Source: Candidatus Berkiella cookevillensis (GTDB taxonomy: Bacteria; Pseudomonadota; Gammaproteobacteria; Berkiellales; Berkiellaceae). From it: 64,000 nt of DNA. The stretch is taken from positions 1,736,001 through 1,800,000 of the forward strand of contig NZ_LKHV02000001.1 in the NCBI RefSeq assembly GCF_001431315.2, in the 5' to 3' direction. Shown piece after piece: positions 10,185-19,377 of the stretch. The first letter of the stretch is position 1. Every line of letters starts with the position of its first letter. The notes beneath the pieces were generated by a model, which did no database searches, was not told where the DNA came from, and saw only the letters and a list, made by a program, of their open reading frames with translations. Made by a program: the position numbers and the translations under genes.

Positions 10185-10409
10185 TACCGATAAAATCCCC
10201 GCTTAGTCTATCTCTATCTTCTTACAATGAACATCTTTTTGTTGTAAATACACCATTTTAAGCTGATCTTCCAACCCAAGCATTTTGCTTTAATTACACA
10301 AGCATTATTGATTTATAAAAAAGTCAATGAAACGAAAAAGGGAGACAAATAATAACGGATATACCACTTATCCATAGAGTTATGTTGGTTGTCTTAATTT
10401 TGTTTAAAA

Positions 10410-10661
10410 ATGAATAGAAATATCCCATACTTCAAACTAAGAACAAAAATATCTAAAGAAAACAGCCTGGGGAAAAACATAGATATGAAAGCAGAACAAA
10501 CAATATTCTCTAACAGTACACCAGTCTCAAAATATGGGTTTGGCATATTGCATAAAGGACTATCAAGCTCAAACTATAGAGAATTAACTAAGCTCTATGG
10601 CATTGCAAAGCTCAAAAGATTAGAAGCGCGTCTTAAAGAACTTAGTTTTTTTAACAACTAG
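10410..10661 (+). CDS. Small hypothetical protein
   Basis: An open frame of 83 residues, lysine-rich and without a recognisable family. The C-terminal half (SSNYRELTKLYGIAKLKRLEARLKELSFF) looks helical and amphipathic. No clear ribosome binding site precedes the first ATG; the internal ATG at 10488 (MKAEQTIFSN) has GGGGA upstream and may be the true start. It ends 4 bp before the convergent PF10118-like gene. Function unknown; it could be a chance frame. Confidence 0.4.
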   Translation: MNRNIPYFKLRTKISKENSLGKNIDMKAEQTIFSNSTPVSKYGFGILHKGLSSSNYRELTKLYGIAKLKRLEARLKELSFFNN

Positions 10662-10665
10662 GATT

Positions 10666-11538
10666 TTAATAATCAGATAAAAAGTCTACTATCTTTAATT
10701 TAGGCAATTCTGCATAGGCCTCTTTAAAGCGCTTTATTAAATGATAGTTATCTTTTCGCCACGGATGAAAATTTGGCATAAAATAGCTCAAATAAGGCAT
10801 CAGCTGTTTTCTCATAAAACCAGGCCCACCCCAAAGAATCCATACCGTTTTGAGCCAAAATTTTGGACTCAATAATTTTTTATCTGTTTTAGCTAAATGC
10901 ACGTAATTTCTTGTTAAATACATCCACAACACAAAAGTCATTAACAGCATACCTTTCACACGAATCCAATAACTCCCTCCCACTGCTTTATATAAATCAA
11001 ACACAACGGCTTTATGATCAATTTCTTCTATGGCATGCCACCGCCACAATGCAGCCATTTCTTTAGGCGCTCCTGATAACCAATTTTTTTCTGTCAATAA
11101 TAGATCAGAAATAACAGCCGTCACATGCTCTGCCGCTAAGGTAAAAGACAAATGCATTTCTGGAGAAAATTTTTGAGCGAGAACTTTAAATTTATCAATG
11201 TTTAATTTTTCAATTTGTTTTGGATTATAGCCTTGGTTTTTTAATAAACATTGCATGCGAATGAACTCGCTACCATGTGCAGATTCTTGTCCAATGAATC
11301 CTTGGACCTGTTCTTTTAGCAGGGGATCTTGAATATCTTCTTTGTAGGGTAAAACACTGGTAATGGCAAGACGCTCAAATGCAGGGGCTAATAGCGCTAT
11401 TGCGTTAAAAATATAGGTTCTAACATCATCGCCATTATTCCAATATTTGGGCAATTCATAACTCAAACCAAATCGAAGCCTTCTCACTTCTATCTGTTGA
11501 GTGCTGGATTGTTCTGTTGCATTTGATTTTTGATTCAT
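10666..11538 (-). CDS. Predicted metal-dependent hydrolase (PF10118-like)
   Basis: The 290-residue protein matches the uncharacterised metal-dependent hydrolase family PF10118/COG3687. Conserved features seen are RRLRFGLSYELPKYW near residue 19, LAPAFERLAI near 51, the metal-ligand-like GQESAHGSEF near 88 and EEIDHKAVVFDLY near 171. The alternating Glu/His pairs on helices suggest a ferritin-like di-metal site. Hydrophobic stretches near 203-215 may be buried or membrane-associated. Substrate and pathway are unknown. Confidence 0.8.
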   Translation of the reverse strand: MNQKSNATEQSSTQQIEVRRLRFGLSYELPKYWNNGDDVRTYIFNAIALLAPAFERLAITSVLPYKEDIQDPLLKEQVQGFIGQESAHGSEFIRMQCLLKNQGYNPKQIEKLNIDKFKVLAQKFSPEMHLSFTLAAEHVTAVISDLLLTEKNWLSGAPKEMAALWRWHAIEEIDHKAVVFDLYKAVGGSYWIRVKGMLLMTFVLWMYLTRNYVHLAKTDKKLLSPKFWLKTVWILWGGPGFMRKQLMPYLSYFMPNFHPWRKDNYHLIKRFKEAYAELPKLKIVDFLSDY

Positions 11539-11586
11539 CCTTGAACGTATTGCTCCATTCTTAGGTTTCCATTTTATTGCAAAGCA

Positions 11587-13167
11587 TTAATGTTCGCGGG
11601 TTGACAAGAAAGACACCTCCGGCCACCGCTCACTTGTCATCGTCAAATTCACTCTACTGCTTGCTAAGAAGGTTAAGTACTGCGCCCCATCTAAGGCAAG
11701 CTGGCTTGATAATTTCTCTTTGAATTTCTTGAGCTGCTCTGGATCATCGCATTTGATCCAACGAACTGCTGCAATATTGACAGAATCATAAACACACTCT
11801 ACACGATATTCATTAAGCAAACGGTGTGCTACCACATCAAACTGCAAAGTTCCTACCGCACCTAAAATAATTTGATTTGAATCCAAAGGTCTAAATACTT
11901 GTGTTGCGCCTTCTTCTGATAATTGATCCAAGCCTTTTTGCAATGCTTTCATCTTCAAAGGATCTTTAGGCCTAACTGCTTGGAATATTTCAGGCGCAAA
12001 ATTAGGTACACCAATAAATTTAAAATTTTCACCTTCGCTAAAAGTATCGCCAATTTGAATCGTGCCATAATTATGCAAACCAATAATATCGCCAGGCCAT
12101 GCTTCTTCAACATGCTCTCTTTCACCCGCCATAAAGGTAAGCGCCGTTGAAATTTGGACTTTACGATTTTGTCTTACATGATGTATTTTCATACCTTTTT
12201 GATAATGGCCTGAACATACACGCAAGAAAGCAACACGATCACGATGCTGTTGATCCATATTTGCTTGTATTTTAAATACAAAACCTGAGAATTTTTCTTC
12301 TAATGGGCTCACTTCTCGTGTATCAGTTTCGCGAGACAGTGGTTTTGGCGCATGATCAACTAAAGCATCTAAAATAGCGTCAACACCAAAGTTATTTAAA
12401 GCTGAGCCAAAATAAACAGGCGTTAACTTTCCATCCAAAAAAGCTTGTGTATCGAATTTCTCACATACTTCTTGAATGATCTCAATTTGCTCTTTAAAGG
12501 CTTTATAGTGTATGCCACAGCGCTCAACAAAAGCAGGATCCTCAATCGACGCAATTTTTTCTGCGACTTTCAGTTTATCGCCACGACCAGGTTCAAACAC
12601 ATAAATACTTTGGCTTAAAATATCATAGACGCCTTGAAAACCTTTACCCATACCAATGGGCCAATTGATAGGCGCACAACGTATATTTAATATTTTTTCT
12701 ATTTCATCCATCAATTCAATGGGATCTCGACATTCTCTATCGAATTTATTGACAAAAGTAATAATCGGCGTGTCTCTTAAACGGCACACTTCCATCAGTT
12801 TAATGGTACGAGATTCAACCCCTTTTACCCCATCAATGACCATCAAGGCAGAATCTACAGCGGTCAAAGTGCGATAGGTATCTTCTGAGAAATCTTCATG
12901 TCCAGGCGTATCTAAGAGGTTAATAATATGTTCTTTGTACGGAAACTGCATAACAGAGGTCGTAACAGAAATTCCCCTTTGCTGCTCCAATAACATCCAA
13001 TCAGAAGTTGCATGCCTTTGTGCCTTACGTCCTTTAACAGTACCAGCTAACTGAATTGCACCTCCGTATAACAGAAGCTTTTCTGTGAGTGTGGTCTTAC
13101 CCGCATCCGGGTGAGATATAATAGCAAAAGTCCTTCTTTTACCAAGTTCAACTTCTAACTTTGACAT
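11587..13167 (-). CDS. prfC: Peptide chain release factor 3
   Basis: Translational GTPase that removes RF1/RF2 from the ribosome after termination. The 526 residues match the usual length (529 in E. coli). GTP-binding motifs are clear: SHPDAGKT (18-25), the GISVTTSV switch I region (65-72), DTPGHED (86-92) and NKFD (140-143). The C-terminal RF3-specific domains follow, including [20 protein letters not shown]. The gene is monocistronic as far as neighbours show. Confidence 0.97.
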   Translation of the reverse strand: MSKLEVELGKRRTFAIISHPDAGKTTLTEKLLLYGGAIQLAGTVKGRKAQRHATSDWMLLEQQRGISVTTSVMQFPYKEHIINLLDTPGHEDFSEDTYRTLTAVDSALMVIDGVKGVESRTIKLMEVCRLRDTPIITFVNKFDRECRDPIELMDEIEKILNIRCAPINWPIGMGKGFQGVYDILSQSIYVFEPGRGDKLKVAEKIASIEDPAFVERCGIHYKAFKEQIEIIQEVCEKFDTQAFLDGKLTPVYFGSALNNFGVDAILDALVDHAPKPLSRETDTREVSPLEEKFSGFVFKIQANMDQQHRDRVAFLRVCSGHYQKGMKIHHVRQNRKVQISTALTFMAGEREHVEEAWPGDIIGLHNYGTIQIGDTFSEGENFKFIGVPNFAPEIFQAVRPKDPLKMKALQKGLDQLSEEGATQVFRPLDSNQIILGAVGTLQFDVVAHRLLNEYRVECVYDSVNIAAVRWIKCDDPEQLKKFKEKLSSQLALDGAQYLTFLASSRVNLTMTSERWPEVSFLSTREH

Positions 13168-13401
13168 GATTACGCTTGCTCAATAGAATATATATTTAGA
13201 ATAGTAACATAGCGATTGCTTACACAATCACCCATCATAATAGATTGCAATCATATCTATTTAGTTAGAAAATGTAGACCCTTTTTTACAAATATTTGAT
13301 GCAGTATTTATGGCAGCTTATGTTTAGGCGCATTAGCTCATATTCAAGTGAGCAAATGACTGTCCAAAATATTTTTGCCTTAGCTATCAGTGAGAGGCTC
13401 C

Positions 13402-14844
13402 ATGACCAACAAACATCCTGTGCGTACATCAACGGAAGACAACGAAAATACATTAAAACCATGGACGCTTCTTATCTGTGTGCTTATTGGACTTGCCTTT
13501 TGGTTTAGCCCTGCGCCAACGGGACTCAATCAAGCCGGCTGGCACGTGTTTGGACTCTTTGTGACAACCATTGTGTCTCTGATCCTTAAACCGCTCCCAA
13601 TGGGTGCTGTTGCATTGATTGCCATTGAAATTGCTGTACTCACTAAAATCGTTACCGTAAAACAAGCCTTCGGCGCTTTCGGTAGCACCGTTGTTTGGCT
13701 TGTGGTCTTTGCGCTTTTTATTGCTAAAGGCTTCAACGTAACAGGCTTAAGTAAACGTATTGGTTATTTTTTCACTGCACTGCTTGGTAAAAAGACACTT
13801 GGCTTAAGCTATGGTCTCATGCTAACCGATCTCATTCTAGCGCCTGCTATCCCAAGTGTTACGGGACGCTCTGCAGGAATTGTGTATCCTATTTTAAAGG
13901 ACATTGCGACTTCTTATAAAAGCTTTCCAAACTCTGAATCATCCAGAGATATTGGTGCATTTTTAACAATCACAGCCTTTCATGTCACTGTAATCACCTC
14001 AGCGATGTTTATGACAGCAATGGCTGCTAACCCATTAATTGCATCTTTAACAGCTGATCAAAACATTACTCTAACCTGGGGAATGTGGGCACTCGCAGCA
14101 ATTGTTCCTGGGATAATCAGCTTGTTTGTTGTACCTTGGTTTATTTATCTTATATATCCACCCAAAATAAAAACAACGCCTAATGCAAGAATTGAAGCCC
14201 TTGCTAAGCTAAAAGAACTGGGCAGCATGACCAAACGAGAGTGGATCATGGCTTTTACAGCTATTGTTTTGCTCGTTCTGTGGATGTCAAGCCAATATAT
14301 CGATCCTGCAGTTGCGGCCATGGTTGGACTTTCTATTCTGCTTATCACGGGTGTTTTAGAATGGAATTCATTAGTCAAAATTGACAGCGCCTGGGAAACC
14401 TTTGTTTGGTTCTGTATTATCATTTTGTTGGCAGGACAATTAAGCGAGCAAGGCGTTCTTTCTTGGTTCACAAACAATGTGCAGTCGCAGTTCAGAGGCT
14501 TACATTGGCACTATGCTTTCCCCTTACTTTGCCTCATTTATTTTTACTCTCACTACTTTTTTGCAAGCTCTACAGCACATGTAAGCGCCATGTATCCAGC
14601 CTTCTTGGGACTCGCGATTGTACTTGGAACACCTGTGTTACTGGCTGTTTTTGTACTTATCTTTTTCAGCAATTTATTTGGTGGACTAACACACTACAGC
14701 TTGGCACCAGCCCCCCTGTTGTTCGGTGCAGGTTTCGTCAACATTAAAGACTGGTGGAAAATAGGCTTTGTTGTGAGTGTATTAAACATCATAATTTGGT
14801 GTGGCGTTGGCATCCCATGGTGGAAATTTTTAGGATATTGGTAA
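13402..14844 (+). CDS. DASS-family dicarboxylate/anion transporter
   Basis: Inner-membrane carrier of the divalent anion:sodium symporter family (2-oxoglutarate/malate translocator type). The ATG at 13402 follows GAGAGG by about four bases and is preferred to the in-frame GTG at 13390. About 12 hydrophobic segments span the protein. Family segments seen include WLVVFALFIAKGF and, near the end, FSNLFGGLTHYSLAPAPLLF, which recalls the second SNT-like substrate/sodium site of DASS proteins. Likely substrates are C4/C5 dicarboxylates; the exact one and whether it is Na+-coupled or an exchanger cannot be told. Confidence 0.88.
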   Translation: MTNKHPVRTSTEDNENTLKPWTLLICVLIGLAFWFSPAPTGLNQAGWHVFGLFVTTIVSLILKPLPMGAVALIAIEIAVLTKIVTVKQAFGAFGSTVVWLVVFALFIAKGFNVTGLSKRIGYFFTALLGKKTLGLSYGLMLTDLILAPAIPSVTGRSAGIVYPILKDIATSYKSFPNSESSRDIGAFLTITAFHVTVITSAMFMTAMAANPLIASLTADQNITLTWGMWALAAIVPGIISLFVVPWFIYLIYPPKIKTTPNARIEALAKLKELGSMTKREWIMAFTAIVLLVLWMSSQYIDPAVAAMVGLSILLITGVLEWNSLVKIDSAWETFVWFCIIILLAGQLSEQGVLSWFTNNVQSQFRGLHWHYAFPLLCLIYFYSHYFFASSTAHVSAMYPAFLGLAIVLGTPVLLAVFVLIFFSNLFGGLTHYSLAPAPLLFGAGFVNIKDWWKIGFVVSVLNIIIWCGVGIPWWKFLGYW

Positions 14845-14928
14845 TTTTCTCTTGATTATCTGTATCAGTACTTCTAACATGCTAAATCTATTTTTAGGTT
14901 GTATTAATTTTTAACACGGGGGTTGTTT

Positions 14929-15504
14929 GTGGCAACTTTAACCATTGAAATTCCAGATGATTTATATGATGAACTTAAAGAAACGGCTACAGAACTAAAG
15001 TCTAATCCCAGTGATGCGCTTATTCTTGCTTATAACCACTTTATGCAAACAGAAGTGGTTGATAACGCTGTAGAAGGAATGGAACGCAGCGCAATTTCAG
15101 ATGAAAACTTAATTTCTTTCCCAGAACTTAAAGAAGAAGTGGATATTGATATCAATTTTCACCCGCTTGCAATGGAAGAATTAGAGTCTTTAGACGAAGA
15201 AGATCAAATTGAGCTTATTGGCCAATTGATAGAAAGACTCTCTCAAGACGATGAAGATTTAACAGATGATGTGGATTTAGTTTTAAATGAAACTGAAGCA
15301 GCGACCGTATTATTATCTTCATTTGATTTTGGTGACATTGTTTACCGTGTAAACGATGAATTCATCACCATTTACCACATTGCGCTCAGCGATGCCTTTG
15401 ATGAAGAATTCGAGATGGATGAAGAACTCGATGATGAATTTGAAGAAATTGACGAGCTTGACGGCGAATTAGAATTTGAAGAAGACGAAGAAGACAAACA
15501 CTAA
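14929..15504 (+). CDS. Hypothetical acidic protein with RHH-like N-terminus and RelE-like core
   Basis: The GTG at 14929 lies six bases after GGGGG and is the chosen start (191 residues). Residues 1-40 (ATLTIEIPDDLYDELKETA) resemble a ribbon-helix-helix antitoxin or DNA-binding N-terminus. Residues about 66-150 look like a RelE/ParE-type fold: FHPLAMEELESLD, LIGQLIERLS and VYRVNDEFITIYHIAL. The last 35 residues are almost all Asp/Glu. No separate toxin or antitoxin gene is adjacent. Domain assignments come from pattern only and could be wrong; a self-inhibited fused antitoxin-toxin or a domesticated regulator are both possible. Confidence 0.6.
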   Translation: MATLTIEIPDDLYDELKETATELKSNPSDALILAYNHFMQTEVVDNAVEGMERSAISDENLISFPELKEEVDIDINFHPLAMEELESLDEEDQIELIGQLIERLSQDDEDLTDDVDLVLNETEAATVLLSSFDFGDIVYRVNDEFITIYHIALSDAFDEEFEMDEELDDEFEEIDELDGELEFEEDEEDKH

Positions 15505-15553
15505 AATTAAGACTAACTACTCACTCTTCTAAACCTATAAAAGAAATGAGTAG

Positions 15554-15964
15554 TTAAATTTTAAACTGTTTAATTCTATTCCAAGTCTCTCTCTTCAAAG
15601 CTGCATTATCATGTAGTAATTCTAGTGCAGGCAGCAATACTATCTTAGAATTGTTGTCTGCTCTGTCTCTCAGTAATTCTGCATCCCCACCAAAGCAAAG
15701 CCCACAAAGGGTTGGTTCCTCATTTACATTATCAAGCACTCTAGAAAAATCACCATACTGAATATTCTGTCTATCCCAAGACAATGCATTTAAAATATTC
15801 TCTAATAATTGCTGATTCTGTTGCTCAAGATTTGCATCTTGGTTTTTCCGATGCATCACCCAATATGGCTTAGAATCAGCGCCCTCTTCACATGATTGAC
15901 GAGATACAAAGCATTCAATCTCCATTTCATCCAAACAATAGGCTTGTAAAATACTTAACTTCAA
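15554..15964 (-). CDS. Possible DNA polymerase III psi subunit (HolD-like)
   Basis: A 136-residue protein transcribed in the direction of leuA, starting 12 bp after the leuA stop. The overall plan resembles HolD: a short N-terminal segment, LLENILNALSWDRQNIQYGD in the middle (compare LLSDVLRALTVSPDQVL), and the C-terminal PALELLHDNAALKRETWNRI (compare SPALTDLRANPTARAALWQQI). HolD bridges the clamp loader and the chi subunit. The similarity is distant and judged by eye. A 10-bp inverted repeat at 15514-15556 separates it from the convergent upstream gene and may act as a weak terminator. Confidence 0.5.
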   Translation of the reverse strand: MKLSILQAYCLDEMEIECFVSRQSCEEGADSKPYWVMHRKNQDANLEQQNQQLLENILNALSWDRQNIQYGDFSRVLDNVNEEPTLCGLCFGGDAELLRDRADNNSKIVLLPALELLHDNAALKRETWNRIKQFKI

Positions 15965-15976
15965 TTTTTACCTCAT

Positions 15977-17485
15977 TTAGAAAAGTTCATTTAAAGCATT
16001 TACATATGCTTTTATCGACGCATATACGATATCTGTATCTACCCCTTGACCATGAGCAATCTTGCCTTGTTTTTCTAAACGTATTTTCGCGGTACCTTGC
16101 GCCTCAACACCCTCATGTATTGCATTTAAGCTAAAAAACTGTAAATGTGCGCCACTGTGAATAATTTTTTCAATAGCCTTAAAAGCTGCATCAATTGGGC
16201 CATTACCTTCAGATGAAGCTTCTTTTTCAACCCCATGCACCCCTAAGACAACATTAATCTGTGCAGGGTGACCTAAACGACTCTTAATATGAATGTTTTG
16301 AATGGTTATTTTGTCTGCTTCTTTTTTGTTGCTATTTTTAAATAATCCAATTAAATCTTCATCGTAAATTTCATGCTTTTTATCTGCAAGCACTTTAAAA
16401 TTTTCAAATAAACGGTTGAGATCTTCTTCCGATCGAAATGGATAGCCCAAAGACTCAAGGCGCGATTTAAAGGCATTGCGACCAGAATGCTTACCAAGCA
16501 CCATACGATTGGTGTTCCAACCCACATCTTCTGCACGCATAATTTCATAAGTTTCTCGATTTTTTAGCACCCCATCTTGATGTATACCAGACTCATGTGC
16601 AAAGGCATTGATACCAACAATCGCTTTATTCGGCTGAACGGCAAAACCAGTCACCGCAGAAACTAATTTTGAGCAGGCAACAAGCTGATTACTTTGAATA
16701 CGCGTATCACAAGGAAAAATGTCTTGTCGCGTACGAATCGCCATCACAATCTCTTCTAAGGATGCGTTTCCTGCGCGTTCACCCAATCCATTAATGGTAC
16801 ATTCTATCTGCCTGGCGCCATTTAACACACCCGACAAAGAGTTCGCAACCGCCAATCCTAAATCATTATGACAATGCGTAGAAAAAATAGCTTTATCCGC
16901 ATTAGAAATATTTTCAATCAAATATTTCATGCGTTTACCAAACTGTTCAGGTAAATTATATCCAACTGTGTCTGGAATGTTGATAGTTGTTGCACCGGCC
17001 TCAATCACCGCTTCAATAATTTTACACAAGAAATCGTTTTCTGAACGTCCTGCATCTTCTGGCGAAAACTCAATATTATCTGTATATTTTCTCGCCATTT
17101 TAATCGAACGCACCGCTCTTTCTAATACCTCTTGCGGTTGCATACGCAGCTTTTTTTCCATATGAATCGGTGAGGTTGCAATAAAAATATGAATGCGTTT
17201 ATTATTCGATGGCAGTAATGCTTCCGCTGCTCTTTGAATATCAGCCTCAACACAACGCGCCAAAGCACATACGGTAGATTCTTTTATGGATTGAGCAACG
17301 GCTTTTACTGCCTCAAAATCACCAGGGCTTGAGATAGGAAATCCAGCTTCAATCACATCTACTTTAAGCCGCTCCAAAGCTAGGGCTATAGTCACTTTTT
17401 CTTCTAGCGTCATGGACGCACCCGGGCTTTGTTCTCCATCCCTGAGCGTTGTATCAAAAATAATAAGTTTATCCTTGGAAACCAT
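15977..17485 (-). CDS. leuA: 2-isopropylmalate synthase
   Basis: First committed enzyme of leucine synthesis: condenses acetyl-CoA with 2-oxoisovalerate. The 502-residue protein has the DTTLRDGEQSPG signature (11-22), the metal-binding HCH motif (204-206, STHCHNDLGLA) and the C-terminal LeuA allosteric domain from about residue 390. GAGGA lies just before the ATG at 17485. Other leu genes are not in the window, and no leader peptide or attenuator is apparent in the short upstream gap. Confidence 0.97.
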   Translation of the reverse strand: MVSKDKLIIFDTTLRDGEQSPGASMTLEEKVTIALALERLKVDVIEAGFPISSPGDFEAVKAVAQSIKESTVCALARCVEADIQRAAEALLPSNNKRIHIFIATSPIHMEKKLRMQPQEVLERAVRSIKMARKYTDNIEFSPEDAGRSENDFLCKIIEAVIEAGATTINIPDTVGYNLPEQFGKRMKYLIENISNADKAIFSTHCHNDLGLAVANSLSGVLNGARQIECTINGLGERAGNASLEEIVMAIRTRQDIFPCDTRIQSNQLVACSKLVSAVTGFAVQPNKAIVGINAFAHESGIHQDGVLKNRETYEIMRAEDVGWNTNRMVLGKHSGRNAFKSRLESLGYPFRSEEDLNRLFENFKVLADKKHEIYDEDLIGLFKNSNKKEADKITIQNIHIKSRLGHPAQINVVLGVHGVEKEASSEGNGPIDAAFKAIEKIIHSGAHLQFFSLNAIHEGVEAQGTAKIRLEKQGKIAHGQGVDTDIVYASIKAYVNALNELF

Positions 17486-17556
17486 ATGTCCTCACTTATT
17501 TTTATGTGCATTCAGAGCACAATACTGATCATCATGCTAACGCATACTACATTTTC

Positions 17557-18333
17557 TTATTTCGCTTTTCTTTTATCCTTCCAATGAACCCACTTTCTCT
17601 TTAAGGCTAATGCAGGACCCGATAATACATAAATTGCAAAAGCCCCCAATAATACTTGTGGCGGATCGATTGATATAAATACCAAAATAATCAAAGCCAA
17701 CAATACCGCCATAAACGGCACTTTATCTTTTAGATTAATCTCTTTAAAACTATAGTAACGAATATTACTGACCATCAACGCGCCTGTTAAAATCGTAATA
17801 ATCGCCGCTATAATACAGATCTTATGACCAGGCACGGCATACTCATGAGCAACCCATATCATACCGGCAATCAGTCCTGCTGCAGAAGGAGAAGGCAACC
17901 CACTAAAGTATCGTTTATCAGAATGATCCTGAATGTTAAATCGAGCCAAGCGCAATGCTGTCGCAGCCATATAGAAAAAGGCAGCTAACCAGCCAATTTT
18001 GCCCAGACTACTCAATCCCCAACTATAGGCCACCAATGAAGGGGCAACCCCAAAAGAAACAATGTCTGCCAAACTATCATATTCAGCACCAAAGCTACTT
18101 TGTGTATTTGTTAGTCTAGCAACTCTTCCATCTAAGCCGTCCATGACCATGGCTATAAAAATGGCTACGGCAGCGTGATCAAAATCACCTCGCATAGCAG
18201 CAACAATCGCATAAAAACCAGCAAATAAACCTGAAGTAGTAAACAGATTGGGCAATAAATAAATACCTTTGCTACGTGAATCAAGGCTGCCCTGTTTATG
18301 AGTATCAGATTCTATATCTTTCATTGTGATCAT
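17557..18333 (-). CDS. pssA: CDP-diacylglycerol-serine O-phosphatidyltransferase
   Basis: Inner-membrane enzyme making phosphatidylserine, precursor of phosphatidylethanolamine. The CDP-alcohol phosphotransferase signature DGxxARx8Gx3Dx3D is complete at residues 68-90 (DGRVAR...G82...D86...D90). Several transmembrane segments follow. It is the integral-membrane type, unlike the E. coli peripheral enzyme. AGGAAAT precedes the ATG at 18333, favouring this start over the in-frame ATG at 18324. It lies upstream of leuA on the same strand with a 71-bp gap, a pairing seen in other bacteria. Confidence 0.92.
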   Translation of the reverse strand: MITMKDIESDTHKQGSLDSRSKGIYLLPNLFTTSGLFAGFYAIVAAMRGDFDHAAVAIFIAMVMDGLDGRVARLTNTQSSFGAEYDSLADIVSFGVAPSLVAYSWGLSSLGKIGWLAAFFYMAATALRLARFNIQDHSDKRYFSGLPSPSAAGLIAGMIWVAHEYAVPGHKICIIAAIITILTGALMVSNIRYYSFKEINLKDKVPFMAVLLALIILVFISIDPPQVLLGAFAIYVLSGPALALKRKWVHWKDKRKAK

Positions 18334-18555
18334 ATTTCCTAATCAAAATACGATAATAGGTAAAAAGAACAGTATAAACCATCCTCCCTTTTACCACACC
18401 TTTAGCTCAAGCTTAAAAAGTTCAAAGAACAAAAATGATGTTAGTTAAACATCTTTTTATTTATACCGCATTATAATGAAAAATAAGATATAATAAAGTT
18501 AAAGTGTTGTTTTCAGGGAAGATTTAACAGCAATTTCAGGCGGACGAAATATTTC

Positions 18556-18876
18556 ATGACTGAAGACAAAAAACCCAAAAAAATTATTATTGAAGGTGTG
18601 ACGGAAGAAGGTAAAACCTTTCGCCCTAGTGATTGGGCAGAACGCGTCAGTGGCCAATTATCCACCTTTAAAAACCACCGCATATACTATTCGCCTATGC
18701 TACGCCCTTCTTATAGTAAGGGAAATCGCTGCGTCGTATTAGATCCTGCCTTAAAAGACACGAATCCTGAACTTTATAAACATATTCTTGATTTTGCAAT
18801 TGCAAATAAACTAAAAATCTGTGGGGAAGAAGACGGGGATGAACAAGAAGACAATGAAAACAATCAAAAAACTTAG
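18556..18876 (+). CDS. DUF3579 family protein
   Basis: A 106-residue cytosolic protein matching the DUF3579 pattern: IIIEGVTEEGKTFRPSDWAE (residues 10-29), then SPMLRPSYSKGNRCVVLDPAL. Members occur in beta- and gammaproteobacteria and have no known function. The C-terminus is very acidic (EEDGDEQEDNENN). It overlaps the start of the next gene by 38 bp in another frame, so the two are likely one operon. Confidence 0.8.
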   Translation: MTEDKKPKKIIIEGVTEEGKTFRPSDWAERVSGQLSTFKNHRIYYSPMLRPSYSKGNRCVVLDPALKDTNPELYKHILDFAIANKLKICGEEDGDEQEDNENNQKT

Positions 18877-19267
18877 TATTGCCACTTTAATCGCATTTTT
18901 TTCTATAAACTGTTTTGCAGATGAGGTTGATCTCTCACAGAAATCAACACAAACACTCAAGGAATCTGACAAACAGCTTGAAGAATCGCTCAATCGTGAA
19001 GCGAAAATCCAAGAGCTGGTAAAAGAAAATGATTTGCTCAGCGACAAACAAAAACAGAAAGCAAAAAATGAGCAAAAAGAACGCGCTCGCAATGAAATCT
19101 TAAAAACAAACTGCACCCGTGCTAAAAGCCGTCTCGAAGATTTGATGACAAATGAACGGATATTGATCCAAAGCAAACAAGGTAAAACCCATGCTTTATC
19201 TCAAAAAGAAAAGCTGGATGAGATACAATCTACTGAAATTGCCATCAAAAAATATTGCACAAATTAA
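18839..19267 (+). CDS. Small secreted/periplasmic coiled-coil protein, unknown
   Basis: The ATG at 18839 has GGAAGAAG upstream and gives a signal peptide (MNKKTMKTIKK, hydrophobic SIATLIAFFSI, cleavage after CFA). The mature part is about 115 residues, highly charged and helical, with heptad-like Lys/Glu repeats and two cysteines (CTRAKSRL, and Cys three residues from the end). This recalls DUF4124 or cytochrome-like periplasmic small proteins only in general style; no family is recognised. It starts inside the DUF3579 gene. Confidence 0.6.
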   Translation: MNKKTMKTIKKLSIATLIAFFSINCFADEVDLSQKSTQTLKESDKQLEESLNREAKIQELVKENDLLSDKQKQKAKNEQKERARNEILKTNCTRAKSRLEDLMTNERILIQSKQGKTHALSQKEKLDEIQSTEIAIKKYCTN

Positions 19268-19268
19268 T

Positions 19269-19326
19269 TTAACCCTCACCCGCCCTTTCAGGGCGCCCTC
19301 TCCCAATATTGGTAGAGGGAAAAATG
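19269..19326. repeat. Dispersed intergenic repeat, family C, copy 2
   Basis: Nearly the same sequence as the element after valS (2995-3052), beginning CCCTCACCCGCCCTTTCAGG and including CTCTCCCAATATTGGTAGAG, itself a small palindrome. It runs into TTCGCTTTGCGAAC, another short palindrome. It lies between a stop codon and the ribosome binding site of the next gene. Confidence 0.75.
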
Positions 19327-19377
19327 TTCGCTTTGCGAACAAAGGAAATGGATTTTAAAGAAAAGGGAGCCACCTAT

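Noticed and set aside
17486-17556. Leucine leader peptide/attenuator before leuA
   Set aside because: The 71-bp gap holds no Leu-codon run or terminator-antiterminator hairpins that I can see.
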